Shown here: positions 17,180 to 26,000 of the stretch, one piece after another | How positions within the stretch are numbered: position 1 is the stretch's first letter | How the letters are laid out: every line of letters begins with the position of its first letter | DNA from: Geobacter sp. | GTDB lineage: Bacteria > Desulfobacterota > Desulfuromonadia > Geobacterales > DSM-12255 | DNA length: 54,996 nucleotides | Direction: 5' to 3' | NCBI GenBank assembly: GCA_016223015.1 | Contig: JACRPV010000017.1 | Coordinates: 1 to 54,996 of the forward strand | Made by a program: the position numbers and the translations under genes | The notes under the pieces: model-generated | What the model saw: the letters and a program-made list of their open reading frames with translations, nothing else | Databases searched by the model: none | Told to the model about the DNA's origin: nothing

Positions 17180-20100
17180 TTACCTCCTTGTGCCTCGTGG
17201 CTGTGGCCCACCGCCTCTAGGGAGTGGCGAGGCTTTGCTCTGGTGTTGGAGAATTTTGCTGGTTCTTTGCATTTGCTGTTGTACATTTCGAGCTTGCTGC
17301 TCCGCGGTATGTGCTATCTCACGTTCTGCCGCGCTTGCAGCAGCATTTGCTGCTTCCTCTCGCTTTGTTACTGCAGCTTTATATGGGCCAACAGTCTTCG
17401 CAACATCCCCAACTATTCCAGCTGTCTCATGTAGAGCACCCTGGCCAACGGCAATCGTAGTGGCTGCCGCACCGGCATCAATCGAACGGCCATCCTTGAA
17501 TTCCTGTGAAGCCGCACTACCCGCCAGGTTCTGCCGCGATTCGACCCTTGTTCCGACCACCTGCGAACTCGAATAATCCGCCTTGACCCCGCCATCAGCA
17601 CGAACACTCCCGGTAATCCCACCACCAGATCTCGTACTGACCACCGCCGCCCCTTGCTGTGACATCTGCACAAACTGATCTTCGGTAATCTCGGAGCGCT
17701 GCCCGGCAATCAGATTCCCGCTCTTGTCCATCTTCCCCTGCACCTGGGAATAATGCAGGTTGCCTTCCTTGTCCTTGGCGTACATGAGGACGTTACCATC
17801 AAGCCCGCTGGAGAATGATCCGCCAACCACCTCCATCTTGCCGGTCTTATCGTTTTTGGCGTAATACCAATCACCATTGACCATCATTTGCTTGCCGCCC
17901 GCCTGGATCATGTAGCTACCGGACTTCCGTGAGACATTCAGGGCCTGATTCTCGTAGCCAGTCTTGATGAAATCACCGACCGTCTTACGCATCCCCTTGT
18001 CAGTAGTCGACACATTCCGATCCAGACGCTCGATATCAGTCCCGGTTCTGCTCTGACCGAGATCAAACTTCTGCACCCGGCCACCCTGGTCAATGGCAAA
18101 CGAGGCAAGGTTACCGTTCCGGTCGTAATCAGCCTTGTAGTCAAAGGCCTGACCAGACAGTTTGGCGACATGGGCAGCAGCACTCTGGAATCCGGCAGAG
18201 CGGAGCTGCTTCTGCAGTTCGAGTGCCTGTCCCTTGTCACCTTTGGCAACGGTGCCGGAATCGGACGAATTGACGATTCCGCCATCCATACCGACATTGA
18301 CAGCACTCTTGCCGTCAGCTGTCGTGAAGTTGATATTCTGTCCCTCCATCGCCTTTTGCATCTCAGCAAAGCCCCGTTCGGTCAGGTGACCGTCCTGGTA
18401 CATCTCCGGATCGTTCTGGAGTTGAGGAGCAATTCTACCGACCATCTGATCCGCTGCCGCGTGAACCAGCTGATTGCGGGCAATCCTCCCTGAAACATCA
18501 TTGCTGGTGAGCTGTTGGTAGTTGTCGTAACCACCGCCGGCGTAGATGCCCTGGATCTTGCCCCCGGTCTCCGTTGCTACGACACGGCCAGCTTCAATAC
18601 CTGCGGCTACCGGGCCTCCCATTTGATCTGAGAGTCCGGTTACCTCTGAGGCATGCTTGCCCTGCTGGAACAGCGCATTCATCTGCATGAGCTGTCCGGA
18701 AGAGATCCCGTAGGTATCGGCGATCTTGTTCACCGCATCGGCATTGGCAAAATCCCCCAGGGCGGTAACCTCAGAGCGCATGGCGTTGAACTCCCGCCAG
18801 TTCCCATTGAAGCCGAGAGACCTGGCTGCAGCGTAGGCTCCCATCTCTCCCTGCAGCTGACCTACGTTCTTGTCCATGTTGGCGGTCAGGAACCCGGCGT
18901 AGTTTTCACCGGCGCCAAAAACATTTGCCAAGGCTCGGTCATTGGCGACTCCCATGTTCGCGAAAGACTGAGTATCGCCGCCATAGCTGCCGGAAACCAC
19001 ATCCTTGGTCGCAGCAGACTTGTCGAGTCCCAGCCGGCCATCGAACGATTTTAATTCATACGAAGATGACAGGCCACTTTCCCGCATGGCCCTGCCGCTG
19101 CCGCCAAAACCAATGGATCTGCCCAGTTCGCTGTCAGCCGATATCCGGCTCGAAAACTCCATGCCGAAGTCCCGGATCATGTCACTGGAAGCAGTCGTCT
19201 TGCCTGACATACCGACCAATGACTGCGCCTGCCTGGCCTGGAAACTATGCTCGTTGCTCCAGGCCTGGGTCGGCATGGCTGTAACATTGCGCTGCATGGC
19301 CGAAGCTCTACCGGAAGGATCTTCAACTTCATGTGTAGCACGATTGCCTGCGGACTGAACCTGGCTGACCATCCCCCCGGCCATCATTGCCATGGCATGA
19401 CCACCGAACTTAATCAGCATCCCGGTGATGACCGTTGCCAGCATCATCCCGCTCATCCGGAGTGTGCCGAACATGCCGAGGATCTTCACGGTTTGATCCG
19501 GGAAGAAGTAGAGGGCATCCATGCCAAGCTTGTTCTGCCGGACCATCTCATAGGCCCGATTGGCATAGTCCACGGCAAACTGGTGGACGATGGCATCGGT
19601 AACTCCCCAGGCGGTCAACCAGATGAAGAAGCCGGCGATGATCCCGACGGCCTTGCCGATCAGCGGCGTTGGAATGAACAGTGCCAGGAACGGCAGCAGA
19701 CCGACGGCGATAGCGGTAAGCGCCGCCTTCAGGATCGGCAACCACTCGTTGGCAGACTTCATGGCACCGGAGGCATTGAGCAGGAACTGGTAGTTGGTGG
19801 CACCGGCAGCGTTACCGCTGCGGAAGATCTCCTCCAACCGCTGGGAGACGTAGGCCTGCTTCAGGAAATCGTCAATGCTCGCCGCTCCAAGGCCGGTGCC
19901 GGAATTGACGTTATTCAGCACCGTCTTGCACTGGACCATGGCAGCGGCATCGGTCACGTCATAGCCGAGATTGGCGCAGACAGATTCGATGTTCTTCCCC
20001 AGATTGGCCGGGGTGAGCGTCGCTTTGATGCTGGCCCAGGAATCGGTACAGGTGAGAGCTTGCCCTTGCGGATTGGCGGCATCATAATAGACCGTCCAGA

Positions 20101-20788
20101 TGGCAGGATTGACCGCCTTGTCCAGGGAACCGACAAAATTGGTTGTCGTCTTACGGAGTTCATCCACGGTAAGCCCGGCATTTGGATTCATCAGGGCATA
20201 GGATACGCAATCTTTGACGTAGCGCCGCATGGAGGCATCCAGATTACTGTCGATGGCCGTCAGGGGAATGCTGGTGAGCTGGGCGAGCCCCAGGAATCCT
20301 TTACCGCCGGCCTGAGTCTGGTAATTCAGGGGATCTCCGGCAGTGGTGACGATATCCACCAGGCCCCGTTCGATCTTGTTCAGGATGCCGGCTACTGCCA
20401 CTACACCATCCGGGATGCCGCCAACCGCCTGGTTCTTGTTGAATACCGGATCGTAGACGTGGATGGTTCCCTTGGGAACAACCAGGGCAAGATAGACCAT
20501 GATGCCGATCATGGTTGGTACGATCCAGGTCATGACCGAACCGTTGGCAGTACCAAGCGATTTGGCAAAAACCGTCACCCCGCCGAAGAAGAGCCCGGCA
20601 GTAATGACCACGAAATAGAGCGACTTGTAGGCGTTGTCACCGAAGATCAGCGCCAACTTGCTGAAGGCATTCACCACCGCGTCGTGACCACCCCAGACAT
20701 AGAATTCCATGTCCAAGGCCAGGGCCATGGATGGAATCAGCAGCAACAGTGCTGTGATGGCAATACTAGAAGTTGTCCGTGTCGACAT
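17180..20788 (-). CDS. traG: F-type conjugation protein TraG (N-terminal domain family)
   Basis: TraG in F-type systems is an inner-membrane protein needed for pilus assembly and, through its large periplasmic C-terminus, for mating-pair stabilisation. Here it has about 1200 residues. The first 25 residues look like a signal or first membrane segment, several hydrophobic segments follow within residues 1-480 (such as LLPFLALFIPTPLIG), and the rest is a long, polar, Gly/Ser/Gln-rich region. I chose the ATG at 20788, preceded by GGAGTT, over an upstream codon. It overlaps the 246-residue membrane gene by 23 bp. It is close to the last gene of the operon. Confidence 0.85.
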   Translation of the reverse strand: MSTRTTSSIAITALLLLIPSMALALDMEFYVWGGHDAVVNAFSKLALIFGDNAYKSLYFVVITAGLFFGGVTVFAKSLGTANGSVMTWIVPTMIGIMVYLALVVPKGTIHVYDPVFNKNQAVGGIPDGVVAVAGILNKIERGLVDIVTTAGDPLNYQTQAGGKGFLGLAQLTSIPLTAIDSNLDASMRRYVKDCVSYALMNPNAGLTVDELRKTTTNFVGSLDKAVNPAIWTVYYDAANPQGQALTCTDSWASIKATLTPANLGKNIESVCANLGYDVTDAAAMVQCKTVLNNVNSGTGLGAASIDDFLKQAYVSQRLEEIFRSGNAAGATNYQFLLNASGAMKSANEWLPILKAALTAIAVGLLPFLALFIPTPLIGKAVGIIAGFFIWLTAWGVTDAIVHQFAVDYANRAYEMVRQNKLGMDALYFFPDQTVKILGMFGTLRMSGMMLATVITGMLIKFGGHAMAMMAGGMVSQVQSAGNRATHEVEDPSGRASAMQRNVTAMPTQAWSNEHSFQARQAQSLVGMSGKTTASSDMIRDFGMEFSSRISADSELGRSIGFGGSGRAMRESGLSSSYELKSFDGRLGLDKSAATKDVVSGSYGGDTQSFANMGVANDRALANVFGAGENYAGFLTANMDKNVGQLQGEMGAYAAARSLGFNGNWREFNAMRSEVTALGDFANADAVNKIADTYGISSGQLMQMNALFQQGKHASEVTGLSDQMGGPVAAGIEAGRVVATETGGKIQGIYAGGGYDNYQQLTSNDVSGRIARNQLVHAAADQMVGRIAPQLQNDPEMYQDGHLTERGFAEMQKAMEGQNINFTTADGKSAVNVGMDGGIVNSSDSGTVAKGDKGQALELQKQLRSAGFQSAAAHVAKLSGQAFDYKADYDRNGNLASFAIDQGGRVQKFDLGQSRTGTDIERLDRNVSTTDKGMRKTVGDFIKTGYENQALNVSRKSGSYMIQAGGKQMMVNGDWYYAKNDKTGKMEVVGGSFSSGLDGNVLMYAKDKEGNLHYSQVQGKMDKSGNLIAGQRSEITEDQFVQMSQQGAAVVSTRSGGGITGSVRADGGVKADYSSSQVVGTRVESRQNLAGSAASQEFKDGRSIDAGAAATTIAVGQGALHETAGIVGDVAKTVGPYKAAVTKREEAANAAASAAEREIAHTAEQQARNVQQQMQRTSKILQHQSKASPLPRGGGPQPRGTRR

Positions 20789-21506
20789 GCACAACTCCAG
20801 CGGCAATCAGTTTGCGGTTGCGCCGCAAGGCAACCAGCATGGCGACAATCGGGATGATGATGAACACCGCCGTGGATACCACTACGAAGTATGCAGAGAT
20901 GAGAAAGATCCCCTTGAATCCCTGCACCCAGTAGTAGATCGAGGCGACCGTACTCGGCGAAGTCTTGGCGTAATAGAGCTTACCCACCGCCCACAGCACG
21001 TTCTTGTCGGTAAAGATCTTGAAATAGAGGAAGTGAAAGGCGATGAAAGCCAGTACCGCCTTGACAATGGCTCCGAAGACCATGCCGCCCAGGAGATTCA
21101 GTACCATCGCCCGGGTGTACTCACCGATGAAACAGGTAGAGGCCTTGGCCATGAAAATGGCGTACCCCAGCGAAAAACCGAGAGCCAGCAGGAAAGCGCT
21201 GAACTTGTCGAAGAAGGTGGGCGATGAATCACCGAACATCGGGATGTACTGCTCGATCACGCCGATGGCTACGGGGGTCAGCAGCGCTGAGACGATTCCC
21301 GACGCAAAGGAACTCCTGAATCCCACCTCCATGAATTCGAGCCGCTGCTTGGTGGTCAGGAAGCGAGCCTTGATTATGCAGCCGCCCAGCTCGTTGGCGA
21401 AGTTCTGATCGATGTAGGAGATCGCCTCCAGGAGCCCTCGTGGGTGGATCTCGTTGCTTTGGGGGATCGGCATTACATCCGGCGAGCTGTTGCTATCCTT
21501 CGACAC
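20766..21506 (-). CDS. Transfer-operon membrane protein, unknown
   Basis: This protein has 246 residues with about five hydrophobic segments between residues 65 and 230 and short charged ends. The start is GTG with AGGAGG five bases upstream. It sits between a small membrane gene and traG in the transfer operon with tight spacing, so it is probably an inner-membrane part of the secretion machine or a pilus-assembly factor. It matches none of the F-plasmid Tra proteins I recognise; the position between the peptidase and TraG is where traH or other assembly genes may be found elsewhere. Confidence 0.65.
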   Translation of the reverse strand: MSKDSNSSPDVMPIPQSNEIHPRGLLEAISYIDQNFANELGGCIIKARFLTTKQRLEFMEVGFRSSFASGIVSALLTPVAIGVIEQYIPMFGDSSPTFFDKFSAFLLALGFSLGYAIFMAKASTCFIGEYTRAMVLNLLGGMVFGAIVKAVLAFIAFHFLYFKIFTDKNVLWAVGKLYYAKTSPSTVASIYYWVQGFKGIFLISAYFVVVSTAVFIIIPIVAMLVALRRNRKLIAAGVVHVDTDNF

Positions 21507-21515
21507 TACGACCTC

Positions 21516-21767
21516 CTATCCCGTAAATGACCTGACCAGGTTCATGACCCCACCGCCATAGGCAACAATGGCGGCCAACAACAGGCAGATGGCGGCCAGC
21601 GTCGGGTTTCGCTGTCTCACCCCGACCCAGAAGGCTGACACCACCAGGGCGACAAAGAAGAAGCGTCCCCAGAAGCCATAGAGGAGCGTGGCAAAGAGCT
21701 TCTGCCAGAAGCCGGTATATTCCGCCTGTCCCATGTAGTGCAGCGGGTTGAGTTTTTCGATGGGCAC
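21516..21767 (-). CDS. Small two-helix membrane protein, unknown
   Basis: The protein has 83 residues with two hydrophobic helices (about residues 33-48 and 55-75) and a soluble N-terminus. The GTG start has AGAGGA upstream. It lies 11 bp after the S26 peptidase gene and 9 bp before the 246-residue gene, so it is part of the transfer operon. Size and layout recall small pilin chaperones such as TraQ, but there is no sequence evidence for that. Confidence 0.55.
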   Translation of the reverse strand: MPIEKLNPLHYMGQAEYTGFWQKLFATLLYGFWGRFFFVALVVSAFWVGVRQRNPTLAAICLLLAAIVAYGGGVMNLVRSFTG

Positions 21768-21778
21768 GGCGGTTCCTC

Positions 21779-22273
21779 TCAGAAGATCGGGTCGGCTTTC
21801 GCCAGAATACGGCTCTTGTCGACAAAGCCGAAATATCGGGAGTCGTAGCTGTCCTTATGTTGCCCCATAACAAACATGAATCCCTTGGGCACAGGACCGT
21901 TGAAGGTAAAGTGTTGCAGCGGTTCCCCTTTCAGGGAAAAGTCCTTGGCCCGGACCAGGTACTCACCGTTGCAGAAGAACTTCTTCTCCACGTCGACGGT
22001 GAGCAGATCCCCCTCGTTGCAACCGATGATCTTCATCACATCATCCGATTTCTTGATCCCCATTCTGGCTGACAGTTCCTTGTGCCGGAACAGGACGTAA
22101 TCCCCGCGCACCACTTTGTCCGGGTACCGAATAAGCCAGTAGACCCGATGCGTGAGTGATGGCGTGAGGGTGACGCTGATCTTGTAGGGAAGCAGCGTCC
22201 CCGCCACGAGCAGGACCGTGATTGCCAGCCAGAGCCGCCAGTTGCGGAACTCAAGGTTTAACGGTTTCGGCAT
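21779..22273 (-). CDS. traF: TraF-type S26 signal peptidase
   Basis: This is an S26-family peptidase of about 164 residues. It has one N-terminal membrane segment, the serine-box-like PSLTHRVYW near residue 42, a lysine-box region near VMKIIGC, and the typical DSYDSRYFG block near residue 145. In conjugative systems such TraF/TrhF peptidases process or cyclise the pilin, here probably the TraA-like protein. I took the ATG at 22273 (MPKPLNL). The gene overlaps trbI by 23 bp. Confidence 0.8.
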   Translation of the reverse strand: MPKPLNLEFRNWRLWLAITVLLVAGTLLPYKISVTLTPSLTHRVYWLIRYPDKVVRGDYVLFRHKELSARMGIKKSDDVMKIIGCNEGDLLTVDVEKKFFCNGEYLVRAKDFSLKGEPLQHFTFNGPVPKGFMFVMGQHKDSYDSRYFGFVDKSRILAKADPIF

Positions 22274-22625
22274 TGCGCACCACCGCGTCACCCATGATGA
22301 CCACCCGGTTTTTAGGAATGGCCGTGATGACGGTCTCCAGTCGGTCGAAACTCTTTTTCAGCTCGTCGTCATTCATCTTGCCGGCCAGGTAATTGTCCCG
22401 TTGCTGGGCGATGTACCCCTTGAGGTCAACGGCCACGATCTTCTGGGCATACCAGCGGTCATAGCCAACAATGGTGGCCAAAGATGCGCCAAAAGATACC
22501 GCCAAACAGAGCGCAACAATGGGGATCACTCCCGGTGGCTTTTTGGAATGCTCTTTTGGTAGCGTTGATGGTACCGAAACAGAAACCTTGCAATCGGACT
22601 GTTCATGTGAGGAGGTCGTCTCCAT
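22251..22625 (-). CDS. trbI: F-type conjugation protein TrbI
   Basis: This protein of about 124 residues has a cytoplasmic N-terminus, one membrane segment (about residues 32-52) and a periplasmic part with DLKGYIAQQRDNYLAG and a final PKNRVVIMGDAVVRNA, the pattern of F-type TrbI. TrbI influences pilus outgrowth and retraction. The start may be 22625 or 22643. The gene is cut off from trbC by the inserted toxin-antitoxin pair, so operon transcription must cross that pair in antisense. Confidence 0.75.
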   Translation of the reverse strand: METTSSHEQSDCKVSVSVPSTLPKEHSKKPPGVIPIVALCLAVSFGASLATIVGYDRWYAQKIVAVDLKGYIAQQRDNYLAGKMNDDELKKSFDRLETVITAIPKNRVVIMGDAVVRNAETVKP

Positions 22626-22795
22626 GCAGTTCCCTACATTCATTCTGTATGCTCTCTTTCCTGAATCAGATTTTCCTGTCCGGTACGATGAACAGGTCTT
22701 TATGTATATCCACTGGAACGATAAGCAGCGTTCATATTATTTGTTGCCATTTTGGCGTCACATGGTTACACTTTATTCCTGACAGGAGGTGTACT

Positions 22796-23077
22796 GTGGC
22801 ACATGCACGAGCAGAAGAACGAATCCCGGCACGGATGCCCACGGCGGTGTACGACCGTGTTGTTGAAGCCGCCCAGGCTGTTGGCGCTACGCTCAATCAG
22901 TTTCTGGTTCAATCGGCTCTGGAAAAAGCCAACGAGATTCTCGAACAGGAGCGTGTTATCAAATTGTCGGCACATGCTGCAAAGACCGTTTTCGACCTGA
23001 TGGATAATCCCCCTGTCCCTAACGAGCAATTGAAAGCTGCCATGAAACGTCGCGAGAAGGCCTTGTGCCCGAAATAG
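22796..23077 (+). CDS. TacA-type antitoxin (DUF1778)
   Basis: This 93-residue protein is a DUF1778 ribbon-helix-helix antitoxin: RIPARMPTAVYDRVVEAA at the start, then NQFLVQSALEKANEIL, and a C-terminal tail that would wrap the toxin (FDLMDNPPVPN). The GTG start has a strong GACAGGAGG site; longer frames upstream lack a ribosome site. It overlaps the toxin gene by 13 bp. Such antitoxins repress their own promoter, which should lie between trbI and this start. Confidence 0.85.
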   Translation: MAHARAEERIPARMPTAVYDRVVEAAQAVGATLNQFLVQSALEKANEILEQERVIKLSAHAAKTVFDLMDNPPVPNEQLKAAMKRREKALCPK

Positions 23078-23565
23078 AAGCCCTGTCAAAGCATCATGAC
23101 CGCACCGGTTTTGACTGCGGAGTGGTCGAGCTTAATGCTTTTCTCAAATCCACCGCACGACAGCATGGCGATAAAGGCATTTCCAGAACGTTTGTCCTGA
23201 CTGACCAGAACAGTCCTGCCATTATGGGATTCTTCACCCTTACCCTGTGCGAAGTAGTCGCGGTGAAACTCCCGGCCGCATATGCGAAGAAATACCCACA
23301 ACACGGTCTTCCTGCCGTACGGCTTGCCCGCCTGGCGGTATCACTCAAACATCAGGGCAAACGGTATGGAGAACTTCTGCTTACGGAAGCTGTTGACCGC
23401 ACCGCCTTGATTGCCGCGCAGGCCGGAGTCATCGGTCTGTTTGTGGATGCAAAGAACGATTCCGCTCGCACCTTTTATGAACGGTATGGATTCGTCACGC
23501 TGCCTGACCAACCCTTTCATCTGTTTCTACCGATCGATACAATTCGAATGCTCACCACCGGATAA
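23065..23565 (+). CDS. TacT-type GNAT acetyltransferase toxin
   Basis: This 166-residue GNAT-fold protein has the acetyl-CoA loop region LARLAVSLKHQGKRYGELLL near residue 90 and FYERYGFVTL near residue 142. TacT/AtaT toxins acetylate the amino group of aminoacyl-tRNA and stop translation. The GTG start overlaps the antitoxin gene, giving coupled expression. The pair is on the plus strand inside a minus-strand transfer operon, between trbC and trbI, and the toxin stop is 15 bp from the expected end of trbC. Stabilising the element is the likely role. Confidence 0.88.
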   Translation: MPEIEALSKHHDRTGFDCGVVELNAFLKSTARQHGDKGISRTFVLTDQNSPAIMGFFTLTLCEVVAVKLPAAYAKKYPQHGLPAVRLARLAVSLKHQGKRYGELLLTEAVDRTALIAAQAGVIGLFVDAKNDSARTFYERYGFVTLPDQPFHLFLPIDTIRMLTTG

Positions 23566-23579
23566 AATCCTGTCCCACG

Positions 23580-23729
23580 CTACATGCCAGAGAGATCTTT
23601 CAGAGAACGAGCCCCGGTTTCCCTCAGGATCTGTTCGAGCAGATATTCGAGGTTGGCATCGCCGTAGACGGTATGGTTCTCCGTAATGCTGGTGTTCTTG
23701 GCATCGCCTTCGCTCAGGGCGGTATCCTA
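23580..23729 (-). pseudogene. trbC: C-terminal end of trbC behind an in-frame UAG
   Basis: Continuing the trbC frame past TAG (23727-23729) gives 48 more sensible residues (DTALSEGDAKNTS; YGDANLEYLLEQILRETG) ending at a TAG at 23580-23582. This matches a typical F-type TrbC C-terminus. A CAG to TAG change (Gln to stop) explains it. The sequence shows no other decay. Confidence 0.7.
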
Positions 23730-24548
23730 CACCTTGACGCCACGGGCATAGACAACAGCGGGCACCCGGTCGATGCCGTACCGTCTGAACAGCAGCGGAT
23801 CGACAGCCAGGCCGGCCGGCAGCATCTCGCACTCGCCATCTGCAGGATTGCACGACGCGTCACGTTGCAGCACCGATGCGATGAACCTGATGGTCGGCTG
23901 GATCTTCGTCATCCCCTCCATAAATCCACGCATGACCAGGGTAACGTTCGGATCACGCAAACAGGCCACCGAAGCCGCATAGTTCCTGACTGTCTGCAAC
24001 GGCATGGCCGATGAGATGAAGACGTAAACCCGTTCATCGCTGCCGAGCTTACCGAGAGCTTGAGTCTTGCTGTCCGGATAGAACCTGCCAGATGCATCCC
24101 CAAAAAGTTCTCCCGTTATCCGCTCCGTTTCGCTCTTCAGCCGACCCTGGAATTCCGGGGAACGATAGTAGGCGTTTAATGTTTCAGCCACCTGTTTCAT
24201 CTCGTGCTCGTCGGAATTGGCAGGGATTTTGAGGGTTCCGGTCATGCGGTTCGCACTGTCGAGCACCGCCGAAACCTCTGGAGTGCCCAGCGGCTGAGGC
24301 TGTTGCTCATTCCAGAGCTTCCCACCAACAAAAACCTTCACCCGCTGCCGGTCGCCGCTGATGACCGCCCGGCCAGGTTTGCCGGCACAGGTCCCGATGG
24401 CCTTCAGGTAGATGTTCTCCCCATCCTGGCGCTCCGTCTGGTAACAGGCATCCGGCGTATCGATGAACAGCTGCCGGGGATTGTCTCCTCGAACAACTGC
24501 GGGAATGGCCAAGGCGGCCAGTGTCAATTGAGTGCATAACCGACGCAA
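23727..24548 (-). CDS. trbC: F-type conjugation protein TrbC (shortened)
   Basis: TrbC is a periplasmic pilus-assembly protein that works with TraW. The product has a signal peptide (about residues 1-20), a variable middle, and the conserved thioredoxin-like region: RVYVFISSAMPLQTVRNYA near residue 178, RGFMEGM, and the FRRYGIDRVPAVVY block near residue 255. It ends at TAG after 273 residues, 49 codons before the natural end. Its start overlaps traU by 25 bp. Whether the short form works is unknown. Confidence 0.85.
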   Translation of the reverse strand: MRRLCTQLTLAALAIPAVVRGDNPRQLFIDTPDACYQTERQDGENIYLKAIGTCAGKPGRAVISGDRQRVKVFVGGKLWNEQQPQPLGTPEVSAVLDSANRMTGTLKIPANSDEHEMKQVAETLNAYYRSPEFQGRLKSETERITGELFGDASGRFYPDSKTQALGKLGSDERVYVFISSAMPLQTVRNYAASVACLRDPNVTLVMRGFMEGMTKIQPTIRFIASVLQRDASCNPADGECEMLPAGLAVDPLLFRRYGIDRVPAVVYARGVKV

Positions 24549-25552
24549 CAGACCCTCCTTCGTGTCAGAGACCAGAGAAAATTGTCCGGTGAAGTATTGG
24601 CCGTGCCGAAGGGCGGATTTTTTGCCGTTCCCCAGATGAGTGACGGTCTGCCGATGGGGATGCAGTCATTGCCTCGCACTGGCCTTGCAATCTGGAGACG
24701 GTAGTTACTCTTGACCAGGATCGGTGTCACGACCCCTGCACTGGCGCACTGGTTGATGCCGGTATCATAGAGAAGCGTTTCCCGCCCGAGCTTGAACAGC
24801 ATCCGGGCTGCCAGGCCGGCATTCACGTTCAGTGGGTTGTTTTCGATCATGCTGCCAGACAGGGGGTAGAACGACCCCCAACTCCCCATGCACCAGAACA
24901 GTGGATCTATCGGCTGGGTCACGGTCGCCGCAACGCTGTCGGCAACACACGCCAGTTGCGAGACCGGGTTGCCGAACAGAAGCGCCTCCGGGTTGATGAT
25001 GAACGACAGACTGTCGTCGTTCCACATGGGATCGACTTCCGTCATATAGGCCAGGTCGAATGCCTTGTTCTCGGCGCAGGGGAAGTCCATGAAGAGCCGC
25101 AGAATCGACCAGGCCGGGAAATAGTAGTAATGGGCCTGCTGGAAGGCGAAGTCCGAATCGCCATACTCCTTGCTCCGATTCTCTCCGGAAGAATAGCCGG
25201 GTTTCGGGTTATTCATGCCGGTGCCCATCACCGGAAAACAGTACGGGTCCTTGACCGTTTCGATCATGCGGGCATGCTCCCAGAACGCGGTGGAGACACC
25301 CATGATCAGTATCCCTTTGCTGTCCGGACAGGCGCAGACCGGCGAAGTGATGTTGCCGGGAGCTGATTCGGCGCCGTTACCGTAGGTGACACTGCCCATC
25401 TTCACCGGAAACATGCACTGCCAGCAGATGTCGGTCACCGGGTTGAGCACCTTTCCCTTGCAGGCACCACCGGCAGCATGGGCAACCGTTACGGACAGAA
25501 AAAGCATGACCATGGTGATGATCGAGATGTTATTCAGCTGGTTCATCCTCAT
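24524..25552 (-). CDS. traU: F-type conjugation protein TraU
   Basis: TraU is a periplasmic, cysteine-rich protein needed for DNA transfer. Here it has about 342 residues, a signal peptide ending near VTVAHAAGG, the early CWQCMFPVKMGSV, later SWGSFYPLSGS and the C-terminal RVCCVGYALN, all typical. The start is one of two ATG codons (25552 or 25546); a longer upstream extension reads through the preceding gene and is not real. It overlaps the lipoprotein gene by about 20 bp. Confidence 0.9.
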   Translation of the reverse strand: MRMNQLNNISIITMVMLFLSVTVAHAAGGACKGKVLNPVTDICWQCMFPVKMGSVTYGNGAESAPGNITSPVCACPDSKGILIMGVSTAFWEHARMIETVKDPYCFPVMGTGMNNPKPGYSSGENRSKEYGDSDFAFQQAHYYYFPAWSILRLFMDFPCAENKAFDLAYMTEVDPMWNDDSLSFIINPEALLFGNPVSQLACVADSVAATVTQPIDPLFWCMGSWGSFYPLSGSMIENNPLNVNAGLAARMLFKLGRETLLYDTGINQCASAGVVTPILVKSNYRLQIARPVRGNDCIPIGRPSLIWGTAKNPPFGTANTSPDNFLWSLTRRRVCCVGYALN

Positions 25553-26000
25553 ACCGCACCCTGAACTCGGACCCTTCGTCTGTAATGATGATTGCCGGTA
25601 CAGTGCTGTCGGTCGGATAGCGACCAATAGCCCCTTTGCCACCTTGAAGCTTTGCATTTACCTGGAACTGTTCGGCTGAGATGTCGCCCCAGTCGAAAGA
25701 GCGGAAGCGACTCTGCACCGCCAGAACCTTGTCCATGACCTTTCCGTCGACACTGAAGCTATCCATGACCCTGCGGGACAGGACAAACTGCTTGCCACGT
25801 TCTGTTGTTGCCGATTCCGATGCACCGCTGGTCAGTGCCCGGCCCGCCTTGGCCACCCAGTTGATTGGAGCAAGAATAGGTGCCGCCACGGTCGGCAGCC
25901 GGGTGGTTTCCTCAACAGTCGTCCAGGATTCGTGGGAGCAAGCGGCGCAAAGTGTCAGGATGCTGGCCATGGCGAGACATTGAGCTAGCAGTGGCTTCAT
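25530..26000 (-). CDS. Transfer-operon lipoprotein, unknown
   Basis: This 156-residue protein has a lipoprotein signal peptide (LTLCAAC, Cys near residue 21). The mature part is polar, with two charged domain-like blocks and no motif I recognise. It lies between traW and traU with overlaps on both sides, a position with no counterpart that I know in the F plasmid. It may anchor part of the mating apparatus to the outer membrane. Confidence 0.65.
   Translation of the reverse strand: MKPLLAQCLAMASILTLCAACSHESWTTVEETTRLPTVAAPILAPINWVAKAGRALTSGASESATTERGKQFVLSRRVMDSFSVDGKVMDKVLAVQSRFRSFDWGDISAEQFQVNAKLQGGKGAIGRYPTDSTVPAIIITDEGSEFRVRYEDEPAE

Noticed and set aside
19247-20857. Long open frame of 536 codons on the plus strand
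   Set aside because: It lies fully antisense to traG, has no ribosome site and its composition (rich in His, Gly, Asp, Gln) is typical of the shadow of a real gene.
22484-22795. Upstream extension of the antitoxin frame to 197 residues
   Set aside because: The upstream part overlaps trbI, has no ribosome site, and the GTG at 22796 has a strong one and gives the normal antitoxin length.
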